Part shown: in pieces, positions 14,201 through 20,620 of the stretch
Layout of the letters: each line of letters opens with the position of its first letter
Position numbering within the stretch: the first letter of the stretch is position 1
Assembly (NCBI GenBank): GCA_002293315.1
Contig: DBCZ01000075.1
Coordinates: forward strand, 7,840 to 32,356
Direction: 5' to 3'
DNA length: 24,517 bases
From: Ruminococcaceae bacterium UBA945
Lineage (GTDB): Bacteria; Bacillota; Clostridia; Oscillospirales; Acutalibacteraceae
The notes under the pieces: model-generated
What the model saw: only the letters and a program-made list of their open reading frames with translations
Database searches by the model: none
Told to the model about the DNA's origin: nothing
Position numbers and translations under genes: made by a program

Positions 14201-14701
14201 TCTCCGGCGGAAAGGGGAACAGCTTTACACGAGTTCATGCAGTATGCCGACTTCAAAAAAGCGGCGGCGAATCCCGCTGCCGAGCTTGAAAGGCTGCTCT
14301 CTGCGGGCTTTATCACAGAGGAGCAAGGGGAGATTATCGACCTCGATAAGGTGAAAAGATTCTTTTCGAGTGAACTCGGCTCAAGGGTTCTCTCGTCGCC
14401 TGATGTGCAAAAAGAGCGGCGGTTCACAGTTGAGGTTTCGGCGCGCGACGTGATAGAGGAAGCTGATTCCGAGGAGAAGATAATTCTGCAGGGTGCGGCG
14501 GACTGCACCTTCGTTGAAAACGGTAAAATTAACATCATAGATTTCAAGACGGATAATGTCTCGTCGGCAGAAGAGCTGCTGCCCATTTATAAGACACAGC
14601 TGGCTCTCTACGCCATGGCGATGGAGAAAACAAGCGGCTATGAGGTGGGCGACTGCTTTATTTACTCAATCAGGGCGGGGGATTACATAAAAATCCCTTG
14701 A
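11198..14701 (+). CDS. addA: ATP-dependent helicase/nuclease subunit A
   Basis: A 1167-residue UvrD/PcrA-type helicase fused to a C-terminal RecB-family nuclease; partner of AddB. Visible motifs: Walker A SAAAGSGKT (22-30), Walker B DEFQD (394-398), motif III GDVKQSIYGFR (421-431), HKSKGLEF (from His765), motif VI LYVAMTRAR (836-844), and nuclease motif IDFKTD (Asp1115) followed by YKTQLALYAMA. A GTG at 11189 would add three residues, but it sits inside the ribosome binding site. The TTG at 11198 is 8 bases after GGAGG (11185-11189), and the resulting N-terminus MPQWTKSQLDAI matches the family. It overlaps addB by 17 bases. Its stop TGA lies inside the -35 box of the next promoter. Confidence 0.93.
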   Translation: MPQWTKSQLDAIKARRGTILVSAAAGSGKTAVLVERAIERLTAEANPTPADKLLIVTFTRAAASEMRARIERRLGEMLRDDSSNEWLRKQIVLLGQASIGTIDSFCADLVRENFQAADIPADFKVMEQNHALEMQDNVISDVLDVAFESGDYDDLADAFTDERNDYALAAIIKKLHSFMQQNPSPEGWLRAKTDMLDANGKIASSPWGAVILSHICEALEYAGGLLESAHIAASQEESIFSAFAGSLEDAMEQLDELRNLTKYGTWDDISAALRGFKVKSLGKLKKEEKSSQTFIRTNILKEEVKSLVKTLGKLITSSESECIGEFTEIRRILAKLSELALSFTAEYKARKLEKGFLDFNDLEHCALKLLCDENGIATPLAREISERFDEVMIDEFQDVNEVQDLIFRSVSKRESNLFMVGDVKQSIYGFRSAEPRIFIRKHESYNKYDSLLDNYPAYIILDRNFRSRKSVTESVNFVFSQLMSKAAGEIEYNEEEKLVCGADFNAKAGCETELIILRKQERIEAQVTEANFISEKIKTMISSGFTVKDKESGVERPAVFSDFAVLLRSANSYAHDYAEILANNEIPARADISGGFFDAQEIRLMLALLRIIDNPNQDIALLAVLLSPIYGFTPDDLAALRMNNRHEPLYISVLRKADEDARYKKILSDLEEYRNFAATMPSDAFISMLYTRTGYADIVLAMEEGDNRLTNLRVLQRFAKDYESSGYNGISGFVRYIEKMKQNSPNMDISTDRAEKNCVRVMSAHKSKGLEFPVCIIAGCGRKAANNTDSVLLNQDLGMGIRIRDNRLGARFTTMPREAIKLANDEKEAAEELRVLYVAMTRAREKLIMLGTAANPESEIMNASADASANASIAPYAVKKAKSFLQLLLLSALRHPSGETLREIAGNPDGVVYEEHFTPWKIEIVDQEAVQAEAKREYMTEIKPDYNLIAEIKKRADFIYPFENLTLIPSKVTASGIVSKERGAASEILLKRPSWLGVKGFSPAERGTALHEFMQYADFKKAAANPAAELERLLSAGFITEEQGEIIDLDKVKRFFSSELGSRVLSSPDVQKERRFTVEVSARDVIEEADSEEKIILQGAADCTFVENGKINIIDFKTDNVSSAEELLPIYKTQLALYAMAMEKTSGYEVGDCFIYSIRAGDYIKIP

Positions 14702-14726
14702 CATTCCTCAAAACCTGATATATAAT
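14698..14726 (+). promoter_or_regulatory. Perfect consensus promoter of the infC operon
   Basis: TTGACA (14698-14703), exactly 17 bases, TATAAT (14721-14726). Transcription should start near 14733. The -35 box overlaps the last codons and stop of addA (14699-14701). It is the only strong promoter I see for the whole gene train to the end of the window. Confidence 0.85.
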
Positions 14727-14732
14727 TCAATT

Positions 14733-14867
14733 CGGACAACAAAGCGGAGTTTATCTCCCACCGGTGCAGTTTATCTGAACACAGGTCAATATCTCTGAAC
14801 GGCGCAAGATTGCGTCGCTTTTGATTGATTGATTTGCGGGCAGATTTTGCCCGCATTTTGTTTGTTT
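14733..14867 (+). promoter_or_regulatory. L20-type ribosomal protein leader with attenuator
   Basis: The leader of the infC-rpmI-rplT mRNA. AAAGCG (14741-14746) can pair with CGCTTT (14816-14821) and closes a multi-branch fold. Inside are GGAG-tttat-CTCC (14746-14758) and a hairpin GCGCAA/TTGCGT. AGTTTATCT occurs twice (14748-14756, 14768-14776). It is followed by a terminator. This layout fits the known Firmicutes L20 leader, in which free L20 binds an rRNA-like fold and promotes early termination. I assign it from position and fold; a covariance-model search would decide. Confidence 0.6.
14835..14867 (+). terminator. Rho-independent attenuator before infC
   Basis: An 8-bp stem (TGCGGGCA at 14835-14842, TGCCCGCA at 14848-14855) followed by TTTTGTTTGTTT. 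It lies about 80 bases before infC and about 100 bases after the predicted transcript start, so it is an attenuator and not the end of addA transcription only. Confidence 0.85.
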
Positions 14868-14877
14868 CAGCGGAGGA

Positions 14878-14905
14878 GGCAAAGCGCCGGGTATTACGCT
14901 TTGCC
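14878..14905 (+). promoter_or_regulatory. Stem-loop upstream of infC start
   Basis: A perfect 9-bp stem (GGCAAAGCG at 14878-14886, CGCTTTGCC at 14897-14905) lies between the attenuator and the infC ribosome binding site. Its CGCTTT arm could also pair with the AAAGCG at 14741-14746. That would make it a competing fold in the L20 or IF3 control; this is inference. Confidence 0.4.
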
Positions 14906-14944
14906 GGTCAGGGTTTTATACCCATCATAGCGGAGGTGTGAACT

Positions 14945-15598
14945 ATCAGCAAGGAACTTCAAATCAATGACCAAATCAACGAAAAAGAGGTCAGAGTTGT
15001 CGGTGAAACCGGCGAACAGCTTGGCATAATGTCATCTGCGGAGGCTTTGAGGCTTGCGGAAGACAGAAGCATGGACCTCGTCAATATCGCGCCTCAGGCA
15101 AAACCGCCTGTCGTGAAGATAATTGACTACGGCAAGTTCCGCTTTGAGCAATCGAAGCGTGACAAAGAAGCCAGGAAAAAGCAGAAAGTGGTAGAGCTCA
15201 AAGAGATTCGCCTGTCGCTCAATATAGACAAACATGATCTCGAGACGAAAAAGAACCACGCGGTGAAATTTATTGAAGACGGAAACAAGGTGAAGGTTTC
15301 AATTCGCTTCCGCGGCAGAGAGATGGGTCACCCGGAGCTCGGCCTTGAGACGATGAGGCAATTCGCCACAGAGATGAGCGAGGTTGCGAACGTAGAGAAA
15401 GCCGCAAAGCTCGAGGGTCGGCAGATGCTCATGTTTCTCACGCCGAAGCCGGCAGGAACAAAGCCGGCGGCTGCTAAGCCACCCAAGGAAGCGGCGCCGC
15501 TTGACGATAGGAAGCCAAAGCCCGTCGATGCCGAAATCAAGAGCAGAAAAAGCGAAGAACCGGCTGAAAGTACGGCGGAGGATAAATCAGCTGATTAA
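14945..15598 (+). CDS. infC: Translation initiation factor IF-3 with ATC start and long C-terminal tail
   Basis: A 217-residue IF-3, which binds the 30S subunit, checks the initiator tRNA-start codon pair and prevents early 50S joining. The N-domain begins SKELQINDQINEKEVRVVG, matching known IF-3 N-termini. The linker is rich in Lys. The C-domain ends around MLMFLTPK (residue 168). No ATG exists before 15029, and starting there would remove 28 conserved residues. The frame is bounded by a TGA at 14939-14941, and the only sensible start is ATC at 14945, 8 bases after GGAGGTG (14932-14938). Rare AUU/AUC/AUA starts are a known feature of infC that lets IF-3 limit its own synthesis. Residues 169-217 form an Ala/Pro/Lys/Glu-rich disordered tail not found in usual IF-3 of about 170 residues. 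Confidence 0.92.
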   Translation: MSKELQINDQINEKEVRVVGETGEQLGIMSSAEALRLAEDRSMDLVNIAPQAKPPVVKIIDYGKFRFEQSKRDKEARKKQKVVELKEIRLSLNIDKHDLETKKNHAVKFIEDGNKVKVSIRFRGREMGHPELGLETMRQFATEMSEVANVEKAAKLEGRQMLMFLTPKPAGTKPAAAKPPKEAAPLDDRKPKPVDAEIKSRKSEEPAESTAEDKSAD

Positions 15599-15633
15599 GG
15601 CGCAGGCCTTAAGAATATAAGGAGGACACAATC

Positions 15634-15831
15634 ATGCCAAAAATCAAGACACACAGCGGCGCGAAGAAGCGTTTTAAGATTTCTAAAAACGGAAAAGTCA
15701 TTCGTGCGCACGCCAACAGAAGCCACATTCTCAATAAGAAGACAACCAAGAGAAAGAGAGGGCTTCGCAAAGCCGCAATAACCGACACAACCAACGTCAA
15801 CGCGGTGAAGCAGATGCTTCCGTATAAATAA
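15634..15831 (+). CDS. rpmI: Large ribosomal subunit protein bL35
   Basis: A 65-residue, very basic protein starting MPKIKTHSGAKKRFK, the classical bL35 N-terminus, and containing HILNKKTTKRKRGLRK. The length is normal. The ATG at 15634 follows AAGGAGG (15619-15625). It sits between infC and rplT in the conserved operon and is part of the 50S subunit. Confidence 0.97.
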   Translation: MPKIKTHSGAKKRFKISKNGKVIRAHANRSHILNKKTTKRKRGLRKAAITDTTNVNAVKQMLPYK

Positions 15832-15872
15832 GCTAACAGGAATTTTGAATATTACTTTGGAGGTAATGCACA

Positions 15873-16226
15873 ATGGCAAGAGTTAAGGGCGCACTCGCAA
15901 CGCGCAAAAGAAGGAAAAAGGTATTAAAGCTCGCAAAGGGCTACTGGGGCTCGAAAAGCAGACATTTTAAGATGGCCAAACAGGCCGTTAAAAAATCCGG
16001 TAATTATGCCTATATAGGCAGAAAGCACAGGAAGAGAGATTTCCGCCGCCTGTGGATTACGAGAATCTCCGCGGCCTGCCGCATGAACGGCATCAATTAT
16101 TCCACGTTCATGAACGGCCTGAAAAAAGCTGAGGTTATGCTTAACCGCAAGATGCTTTCGGAAATCGCGATAGCTGACGAAAAAGCCTTCACGGCACTTG
16201 TAGAAAAAGCAAAGGCTGCCCTATAA
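15873..16226 (+). CDS. rplT: Large ribosomal subunit protein bL20
   Basis: A 117-residue basic protein with the family signature MARVKGALATRKRRKKVLKLAKGYWGSKS and KRDFRRLWITRISAACR. It is an early 50S assembly protein binding 23S rRNA and, in Firmicutes, the repressor of its own operon through the upstream leader. GGAGG (15859-15863) precedes the ATG at 15873. The length is normal and nothing is missing. Confidence 0.97.
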   Translation: MARVKGALATRKRRKKVLKLAKGYWGSKSRHFKMAKQAVKKSGNYAYIGRKHRKRDFRRLWITRISAACRMNGINYSTFMNGLKKAEVMLNRKMLSEIAIADEKAFTALVEKAKAAL

Positions 16227-16237
16227 TAATGAAAATT

Positions 16238-16267
16238 ACGCCTGAGACGCATCCACGTCTTGGGCGT
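16238..16267 (+). terminator. Stem-loop after rplT (weak or partial terminator)
   Basis: A 12-bp stem including two G-U pairs (16238-16249 with 16256-16267) and a 6-base loop lies directly after rplT. There is no T-run, so it may only stabilise or process the 3' end of the ribosomal mRNA and allow read-through into the methyltransferase gene. Confidence 0.4.
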
Positions 16268-16313
16268 TCGGCATTATTGTCTCATAAGCTTACGCATGAA
16301 ACGAGAGGTTAAG

Positions 16314-17096
16314 ATGGATTTGCCCGTCATAGGCAGCAGACAGAACAGCACGGTGAAGGCGGCGGCAAAATTGCTGTCTGCCGAGGTGCGCAAGGCAGAG
16401 AGAAGCTTTCTGGCCGAGGGTGCGCGTCTGTGCGCAGACGCCGCCGAGAGCAAGCTTAAAATAAAGACTGCTTTTTTCACCGAAGAGGCACTTGATAAAT
16501 ATGCCGCCTATATAAAAGAGATTCTCTCGAAAGCGGCCGAAAGCTATGTAATCATGCCGCACGTGGCCGAGCTGCTTTCGCAGACGAAGCACACGCAGGG
16601 GGTTTTCTGTGTGTGTGAAAAGCCCGAGTGGAAAGTCGAAAAGCTGCGTGGAAAACACATCGTGCTTGAGAACATGCAAGACCCCTCAAACCTCGGCGCT
16701 GTGATGAGAACCACCGAAGCCGTAGGCGTGAGCGGGATAATCCTCACGGGAGACGGCTGCGATTTATTCTCGCCGAAAGCTCTGCGCGCCTCCATGGGCG
16801 CTGCGTTTCGGTTGCCCGTTATCGTGATGGATAGCAGCCTTGCGCTCATAGAATGCGTGCGAGCGGAAAATGTGAAGACCTATGCGTCAATCGTGGATTC
16901 TGCCGCGGCGGGAATTGAGGAAACGGATTTTGCTGAAAACGCAGTCATCTTCATCGGGAACGAGGGGAGCGGGCTTTTGAAAAGCACGGTTGACGCCTGC
17001 GATTTCCGCTTCACGATTCCCATGAAGGGCAGGGCGGAATCGCTCAATGCGGCGGCTGCAGCGGCCATAATTATCTGGGAAATCGCAAAGGAGTGA
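16314..17096 (+). CDS. TrmH/SpoU-family RNA 2'-O-methyltransferase
   Basis: A 260-residue SPOUT enzyme that uses S-adenosylmethionine to methylate ribose 2'-O, probably in 23S rRNA or tRNA. The N-terminal substrate-binding domain covers about residues 1-110. The trefoil-knot domain has motif 1 NMQDPSNLGAVMR (about 120-132), motif 2 FIGNEGSGL (213-221) and motif 3 IPMKGRAESLNAAAAAAI (235-252). The ATG at 16314 has GAGAGG (16303-16308) upstream; the open frame to 16260 runs through the hairpin and lacks a site. A similar gene (ysgA) follows ribosomal protein genes in other Firmicutes. The exact nucleotide target is unknown. dprA starts 4 bases after its stop. Confidence 0.87.
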   Translation: MDLPVIGSRQNSTVKAAAKLLSAEVRKAERSFLAEGARLCADAAESKLKIKTAFFTEEALDKYAAYIKEILSKAAESYVIMPHVAELLSQTKHTQGVFCVCEKPEWKVEKLRGKHIVLENMQDPSNLGAVMRTTEAVGVSGIILTGDGCDLFSPKALRASMGAAFRLPVIVMDSSLALIECVRAENVKTYASIVDSAAAGIEETDFAENAVIFIGNEGSGLLKSTVDACDFRFTIPMKGRAESLNAAAAAAIIIWEIAKE

Positions 17097-17100
17097 GGCT

Positions 17101-18306
17101 ATGGATAAGCGTGCATATTGGCTGTGGCTTCAGCATGCCTTCGGTGCGGGAAGCCCGAAGCCGTGGTCGATTTTCAACCGCTTCAGAGGCGGCATAGAGG
17201 AATTTCACAGTGGCGGCGCGCCGCTCTGGAACTCGATGAAATTCATCAGCGAAAAAGAGGCGAGAATGCTTTTCGCCTATACGATAAGCGAAGCCGAGAT
17301 GATGCTTGAAATGTCTGAGAAGCTGGGGCATCATGTGATAACGCCGGAGGAGGATAAATACCCTGAGGCACTTAGGAATATCTATGACCCGCCTGCCGTG
17401 CTGTACTGCAAGGGTGAAATCCCCGATGTGGATAACTCCCCGGCAATCGCAATCGTCGGCGCGCGAAAAGCCACAGAGCGCGGCATAAACGCCGCAACCT
17501 CATTCGGTTATCAGCTTGCGATTTCCGGTGCGGCGATAATCAGCGGAGGGGCTGTGGGGATAGATTCGGCGGCTCTCAAGGGTGCGCTGCGCGGCATGGG
17601 AAAGACGGTGAGCGTCCTTCCTTGCGGGCTTTCAAACGGATACTTGATTGAAAACTTCGCGCTGAGAGAGAAGATTACAGAATCTGGCGCGCTCGTCACG
17701 GAATATCCCATGGAGACAGGCGTGACGAAGGGAACCTTTCAGGTGCGAAATAGGCTCATTTCGGGCTTTTCCTGCGCCGCGCTGATAATCGAGGCGGCAA
17801 AGAAGAGCGGCTCACTCATCACGGCAAAGCACGCGAAGGAGCAGAACAGAGACGTCTTTGTTTTTCCCGGCGAAGGGTATCCCGATTATTCCGGCAAGGA
17901 GTGCGAAGGCAGCGATGCGCTGATACATGACGGCGCAAAGGCGGTTTTCACCGCTGACGAAATTCTGATAGAATACCGCAGGCGCTTTGCAAGCCAAAAG
18001 CCTCACAAGCCCGTTGAGGCATCCGGCGAACGAAAAGCGAGAGTAACAGTGCAGCCCAATATGCCGCTCATCACTCAAATGGCCGCGCTCGCATCCATGC
18101 CGGTGTTCAGCGAGCGCAACGAGGCCGATACGGCAATCAGCGAAGACGCAAGGAAGATTCTGCTGGCGCTATCTGCAGAGCCGAAGCATATCTCGGAGCT
18201 GGAGGCCGCAACGGGTATATCGACCTCAAAGCTGCTCGGCACGATAACCGAGCTGGAGCTTGAGGGAAAGATAAAGGCTCATTCCGGCAGAAGATACAGC
18301 CTGTAA
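17101..18306 (+). CDS. dprA: DNA processing protein DprA (Smf)
   Basis: A 401-residue protein that binds incoming single-stranded DNA and loads RecA during transformation; many non-competent bacteria keep it. An N-terminal helical/SAM-like region (1-80) precedes the Rossmann-type domain with AIVGARKATERG (117-128), SGGAVGID (148-155), FQVRNRLISG (213-222) and EAAKKSGSLITA (231-242). A C-terminal winged-helix domain (about 346-401) has ILLALSAEPKHISELEAATGISTSKL. The long spacer (about 285-345) is low in conservation. The start lies right behind the methyltransferase stop with AAGGAG. It is followed by topA, the usual Firmicutes order. Confidence 0.93.
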   Translation: MDKRAYWLWLQHAFGAGSPKPWSIFNRFRGGIEEFHSGGAPLWNSMKFISEKEARMLFAYTISEAEMMLEMSEKLGHHVITPEEDKYPEALRNIYDPPAVLYCKGEIPDVDNSPAIAIVGARKATERGINAATSFGYQLAISGAAIISGGAVGIDSAALKGALRGMGKTVSVLPCGLSNGYLIENFALREKITESGALVTEYPMETGVTKGTFQVRNRLISGFSCAALIIEAAKKSGSLITAKHAKEQNRDVFVFPGEGYPDYSGKECEGSDALIHDGAKAVFTADEILIEYRRRFASQKPHKPVEASGERKARVTVQPNMPLITQMAALASMPVFSERNEADTAISEDARKILLALSAEPKHISELEAATGISTSKLLGTITELELEGKIKAHSGRRYSL

Positions 18307-18355
18307 AAAAAGCACAAATACGGTTTATTTTAGCCGTGAGAATATAGGAGGATAT

Positions 18356-20620
18356 ATGTCTAAACTTGTCATTGTGGAGTCACCGTCAAAGGCGAAAACG
18401 ATTAAAAAATACCTTGGGAAGGATTATGACGTCGTCGCGACGGTCGGGCATATACGTGATTTGCCAAAGGCGCGTCTGAGTGTGGACGTTAAGAATGATT
18501 TCGAGCCCAAGTATGCCATAATCAAGGGCAAGGAGAAGCTCGTCAAGGAGCTTAAGGAGGCCGCGCAAAGTGCTGAACGCGTCTATCTCGCAACGGACCC
18601 CGACCGCGAGGGAGAGGCTATTTCGTGGCATTTGTCACATATCCTTGAGCTGGACGAAAAAGCCAAGGACAGAGTGACCTTCAACGAAATCACAAAAACA
18701 GGCGTAGCGGAGGGCATGAAGCACCCGCGCATGATTGATACAGATTTGGTTGACGCACAGCAGGCGAGAAGAATTCTCGACAGGCTCGTCGGCTATACGC
18801 TCAGCCCGTTCCTCGCGAAGACGATTCGCCGCGGGCTTTCTGCGGGCAGAGTGCAGTCAGTCGCCGTGAGAATGATAGTTGACCGCGAGGAGGAAATCCG
18901 CGCGTTCAAGCCGAAGGAGTATTGGTCGATTGACGCTCTTTTCAGCGCACCGCCTGCGAAAACGGTCTTTCCATCTGTCTTTTACGGCGATGAAAAAGGC
19001 GAGATAGAAATCACATCAGAGAAACAGACGGATAAAATCCTCGCAGAGCTTGAAGGCGAGAAATTCATCGTCTCCGCGGTGAAGAAAAGCAAGAAAAACC
19101 GCTCTCCGGCGCCGCCGTTCATCACCTCCACGCTTCAGCAGGAGGCCTCGCGCAAGCTTGGTTTTCAGGCGAGGCGCACGATGAAAGCCGCGCAGGAGCT
19201 GTATGAGGGCGTTGATGTTGCGGGCTTCGGCTCACTGGGCTTGATAACCTATATGAGAACAGACTCTCTGCGCATATCGGCAGAGGCAATAACCGACGCG
19301 CAGGCGTATATAAGCGATACCTGGGGAGATAAGTATCTGCCCGCGAAGCCGAGGGAGTTCAAGTCCCGCAAGAACGCGCAGGACGGCCACGAGGCTATTC
19401 GCCCCACAACGATTTCAATCACGCCCGAGATGGCGAAAGCCTCGCTGACAGCCGACCAGTATAAGCTCTATAAGCTCATATGGGAGCGTTTCCTTGCCTG
19501 CCAGATGGCGGCGTGTGTTCTAAACACCACGCAGGCGAACATCGGCGCGGGGAAGTACGTCTTCAAGGCCTCCGGCTTCAACGTGCATTTCGACGGCTAT
19601 ACTGTTCTTTATAAGCAAAGCGCGGACGACGAGGAAAAGGACGGCAAGGACCTCCCGAATCTCGAAGAGGGTGCGGAGCTCGACCTCAAGGATATTCAGG
19701 GCAATCAGCACTTCACCCAGCCGCCCGCGAGATACACAGAGGCGTCTCTCATCAAAACGCTGGAGGAAAACGGCATCGGCAGGCCCTCTACATACGCCGC
19801 GACTATTTCAACAATCACCTCGCGTGAATATGTCGAGCGCGAAGGCAAGGCCTTCAAGCCGACGGAGCTCGGCGAGGTTACGACGAAGCTGATGGAGGAG
19901 AGATTCCCGGAGATAGTGAACGTTAAATTTACTGCCGAGGTTGAAGACGAGCTTGACAGCGTTCAGCGCGGCGAAGAGAAGTGGACAAAGGCCGTACACA
20001 GCTTTTATGATGATTTCAGCAAAACCGTTGATAAAGCCAAAGCTGAAATGGACGGCGTGAAGATAAAGCTCAAATCAGACGAAACAGATGAAATCTGCGA
20101 TAAATGCGGCCGCCCGATGGTTGTGAAATATGGAAGATACGGCAGATTCATTGCTTGCTCCGGGTATCCTGAGTGCAAGAATATCAAAAAAATCGTCACT
20201 GAAACGGGCGCGGTGTGCCCCAAGTGCGGCGGCAAGATTATTGAGAGAAAAACCAAGCGCGGCAGGGTTTTCTACGGCTGCTCAGAGTATCCCAAGTGCG
20301 ATTTCGCCTCATGGGATCCGCCCGCGCAGGAGCTTTGCCCGGAATGCGGCAAAACGATGTTCCAGAAGACGACGAAGGATAAGCAAACATACTGCCTCAC
20401 GCCCGGCTGTAAGTATTCTCTGCCGGATGCCCCCGCAGAGAAAACGGAGAGCAAAGCAGCAGTTAAAAAGTCTGCAGCCAAGAAGGCAACAGCCAAAACG
20501 GCAGCAAAGAAGACTGTCGCAAAGAAGACTGCCATAAAGAAGACCACTGCGAAAAAAACTGCGGCTAAAAAGGCGGCCACTAAGCCGGCGGCAAAAAAGG
20601 CGACCAAGATCGATGCGTGA
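18356..20620 (+). CDS. topA: DNA topoisomerase I (type IA) with histone H1-like tail
   Basis: A 754-residue enzyme that relaxes negative supercoils. The TOPRIM domain begins KLVIVESPSKAKTI and has TDPDREGEAISWH (Asp81, Asp83, Glu85). The catalytic tyrosine is Tyr299 in LITYMRTDSLRIS. Three C-terminal zinc fingers follow: Cys581/584/601/607, Cys621/624/642/648 and Cys661/664/680/685. After residue 694 comes a tail of about 60 residues made almost only of Lys, Ala and Thr (AKKTVAKKTAIKKTTAKKTA), like histone H1 or bacterial HU tails. AGGAGG (18346-18351) lies just before the ATG. The last codons overlap trmFO by 8 bases. Confidence 0.95.
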   Translation: MSKLVIVESPSKAKTIKKYLGKDYDVVATVGHIRDLPKARLSVDVKNDFEPKYAIIKGKEKLVKELKEAAQSAERVYLATDPDREGEAISWHLSHILELDEKAKDRVTFNEITKTGVAEGMKHPRMIDTDLVDAQQARRILDRLVGYTLSPFLAKTIRRGLSAGRVQSVAVRMIVDREEEIRAFKPKEYWSIDALFSAPPAKTVFPSVFYGDEKGEIEITSEKQTDKILAELEGEKFIVSAVKKSKKNRSPAPPFITSTLQQEASRKLGFQARRTMKAAQELYEGVDVAGFGSLGLITYMRTDSLRISAEAITDAQAYISDTWGDKYLPAKPREFKSRKNAQDGHEAIRPTTISITPEMAKASLTADQYKLYKLIWERFLACQMAACVLNTTQANIGAGKYVFKASGFNVHFDGYTVLYKQSADDEEKDGKDLPNLEEGAELDLKDIQGNQHFTQPPARYTEASLIKTLEENGIGRPSTYAATISTITSREYVEREGKAFKPTELGEVTTKLMEERFPEIVNVKFTAEVEDELDSVQRGEEKWTKAVHSFYDDFSKTVDKAKAEMDGVKIKLKSDETDEICDKCGRPMVVKYGRYGRFIACSGYPECKNIKKIVTETGAVCPKCGGKIIERKTKRGRVFYGCSEYPKCDFASWDPPAQELCPECGKTMFQKTTKDKQTYCLTPGCKYSLPDAPAEKTESKAAVKKSAAKKATAKTAAKKTVAKKTAIKKTTAKKTAAKKAATKPAAKKATKIDA

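Noticed and set aside
15029..15031. ATG as infC start
   Set aside because: It would remove 28 residues of the conserved IF-3 N-domain and has no ribosome binding site at proper distance.
20441..20610. DNA tandem repeat array or CRISPR-like structure
   Set aside because: The repetition comes from Lys/Ala/Thr codons of the topA tail, units are short and irregular, and the reading frame is maintained.
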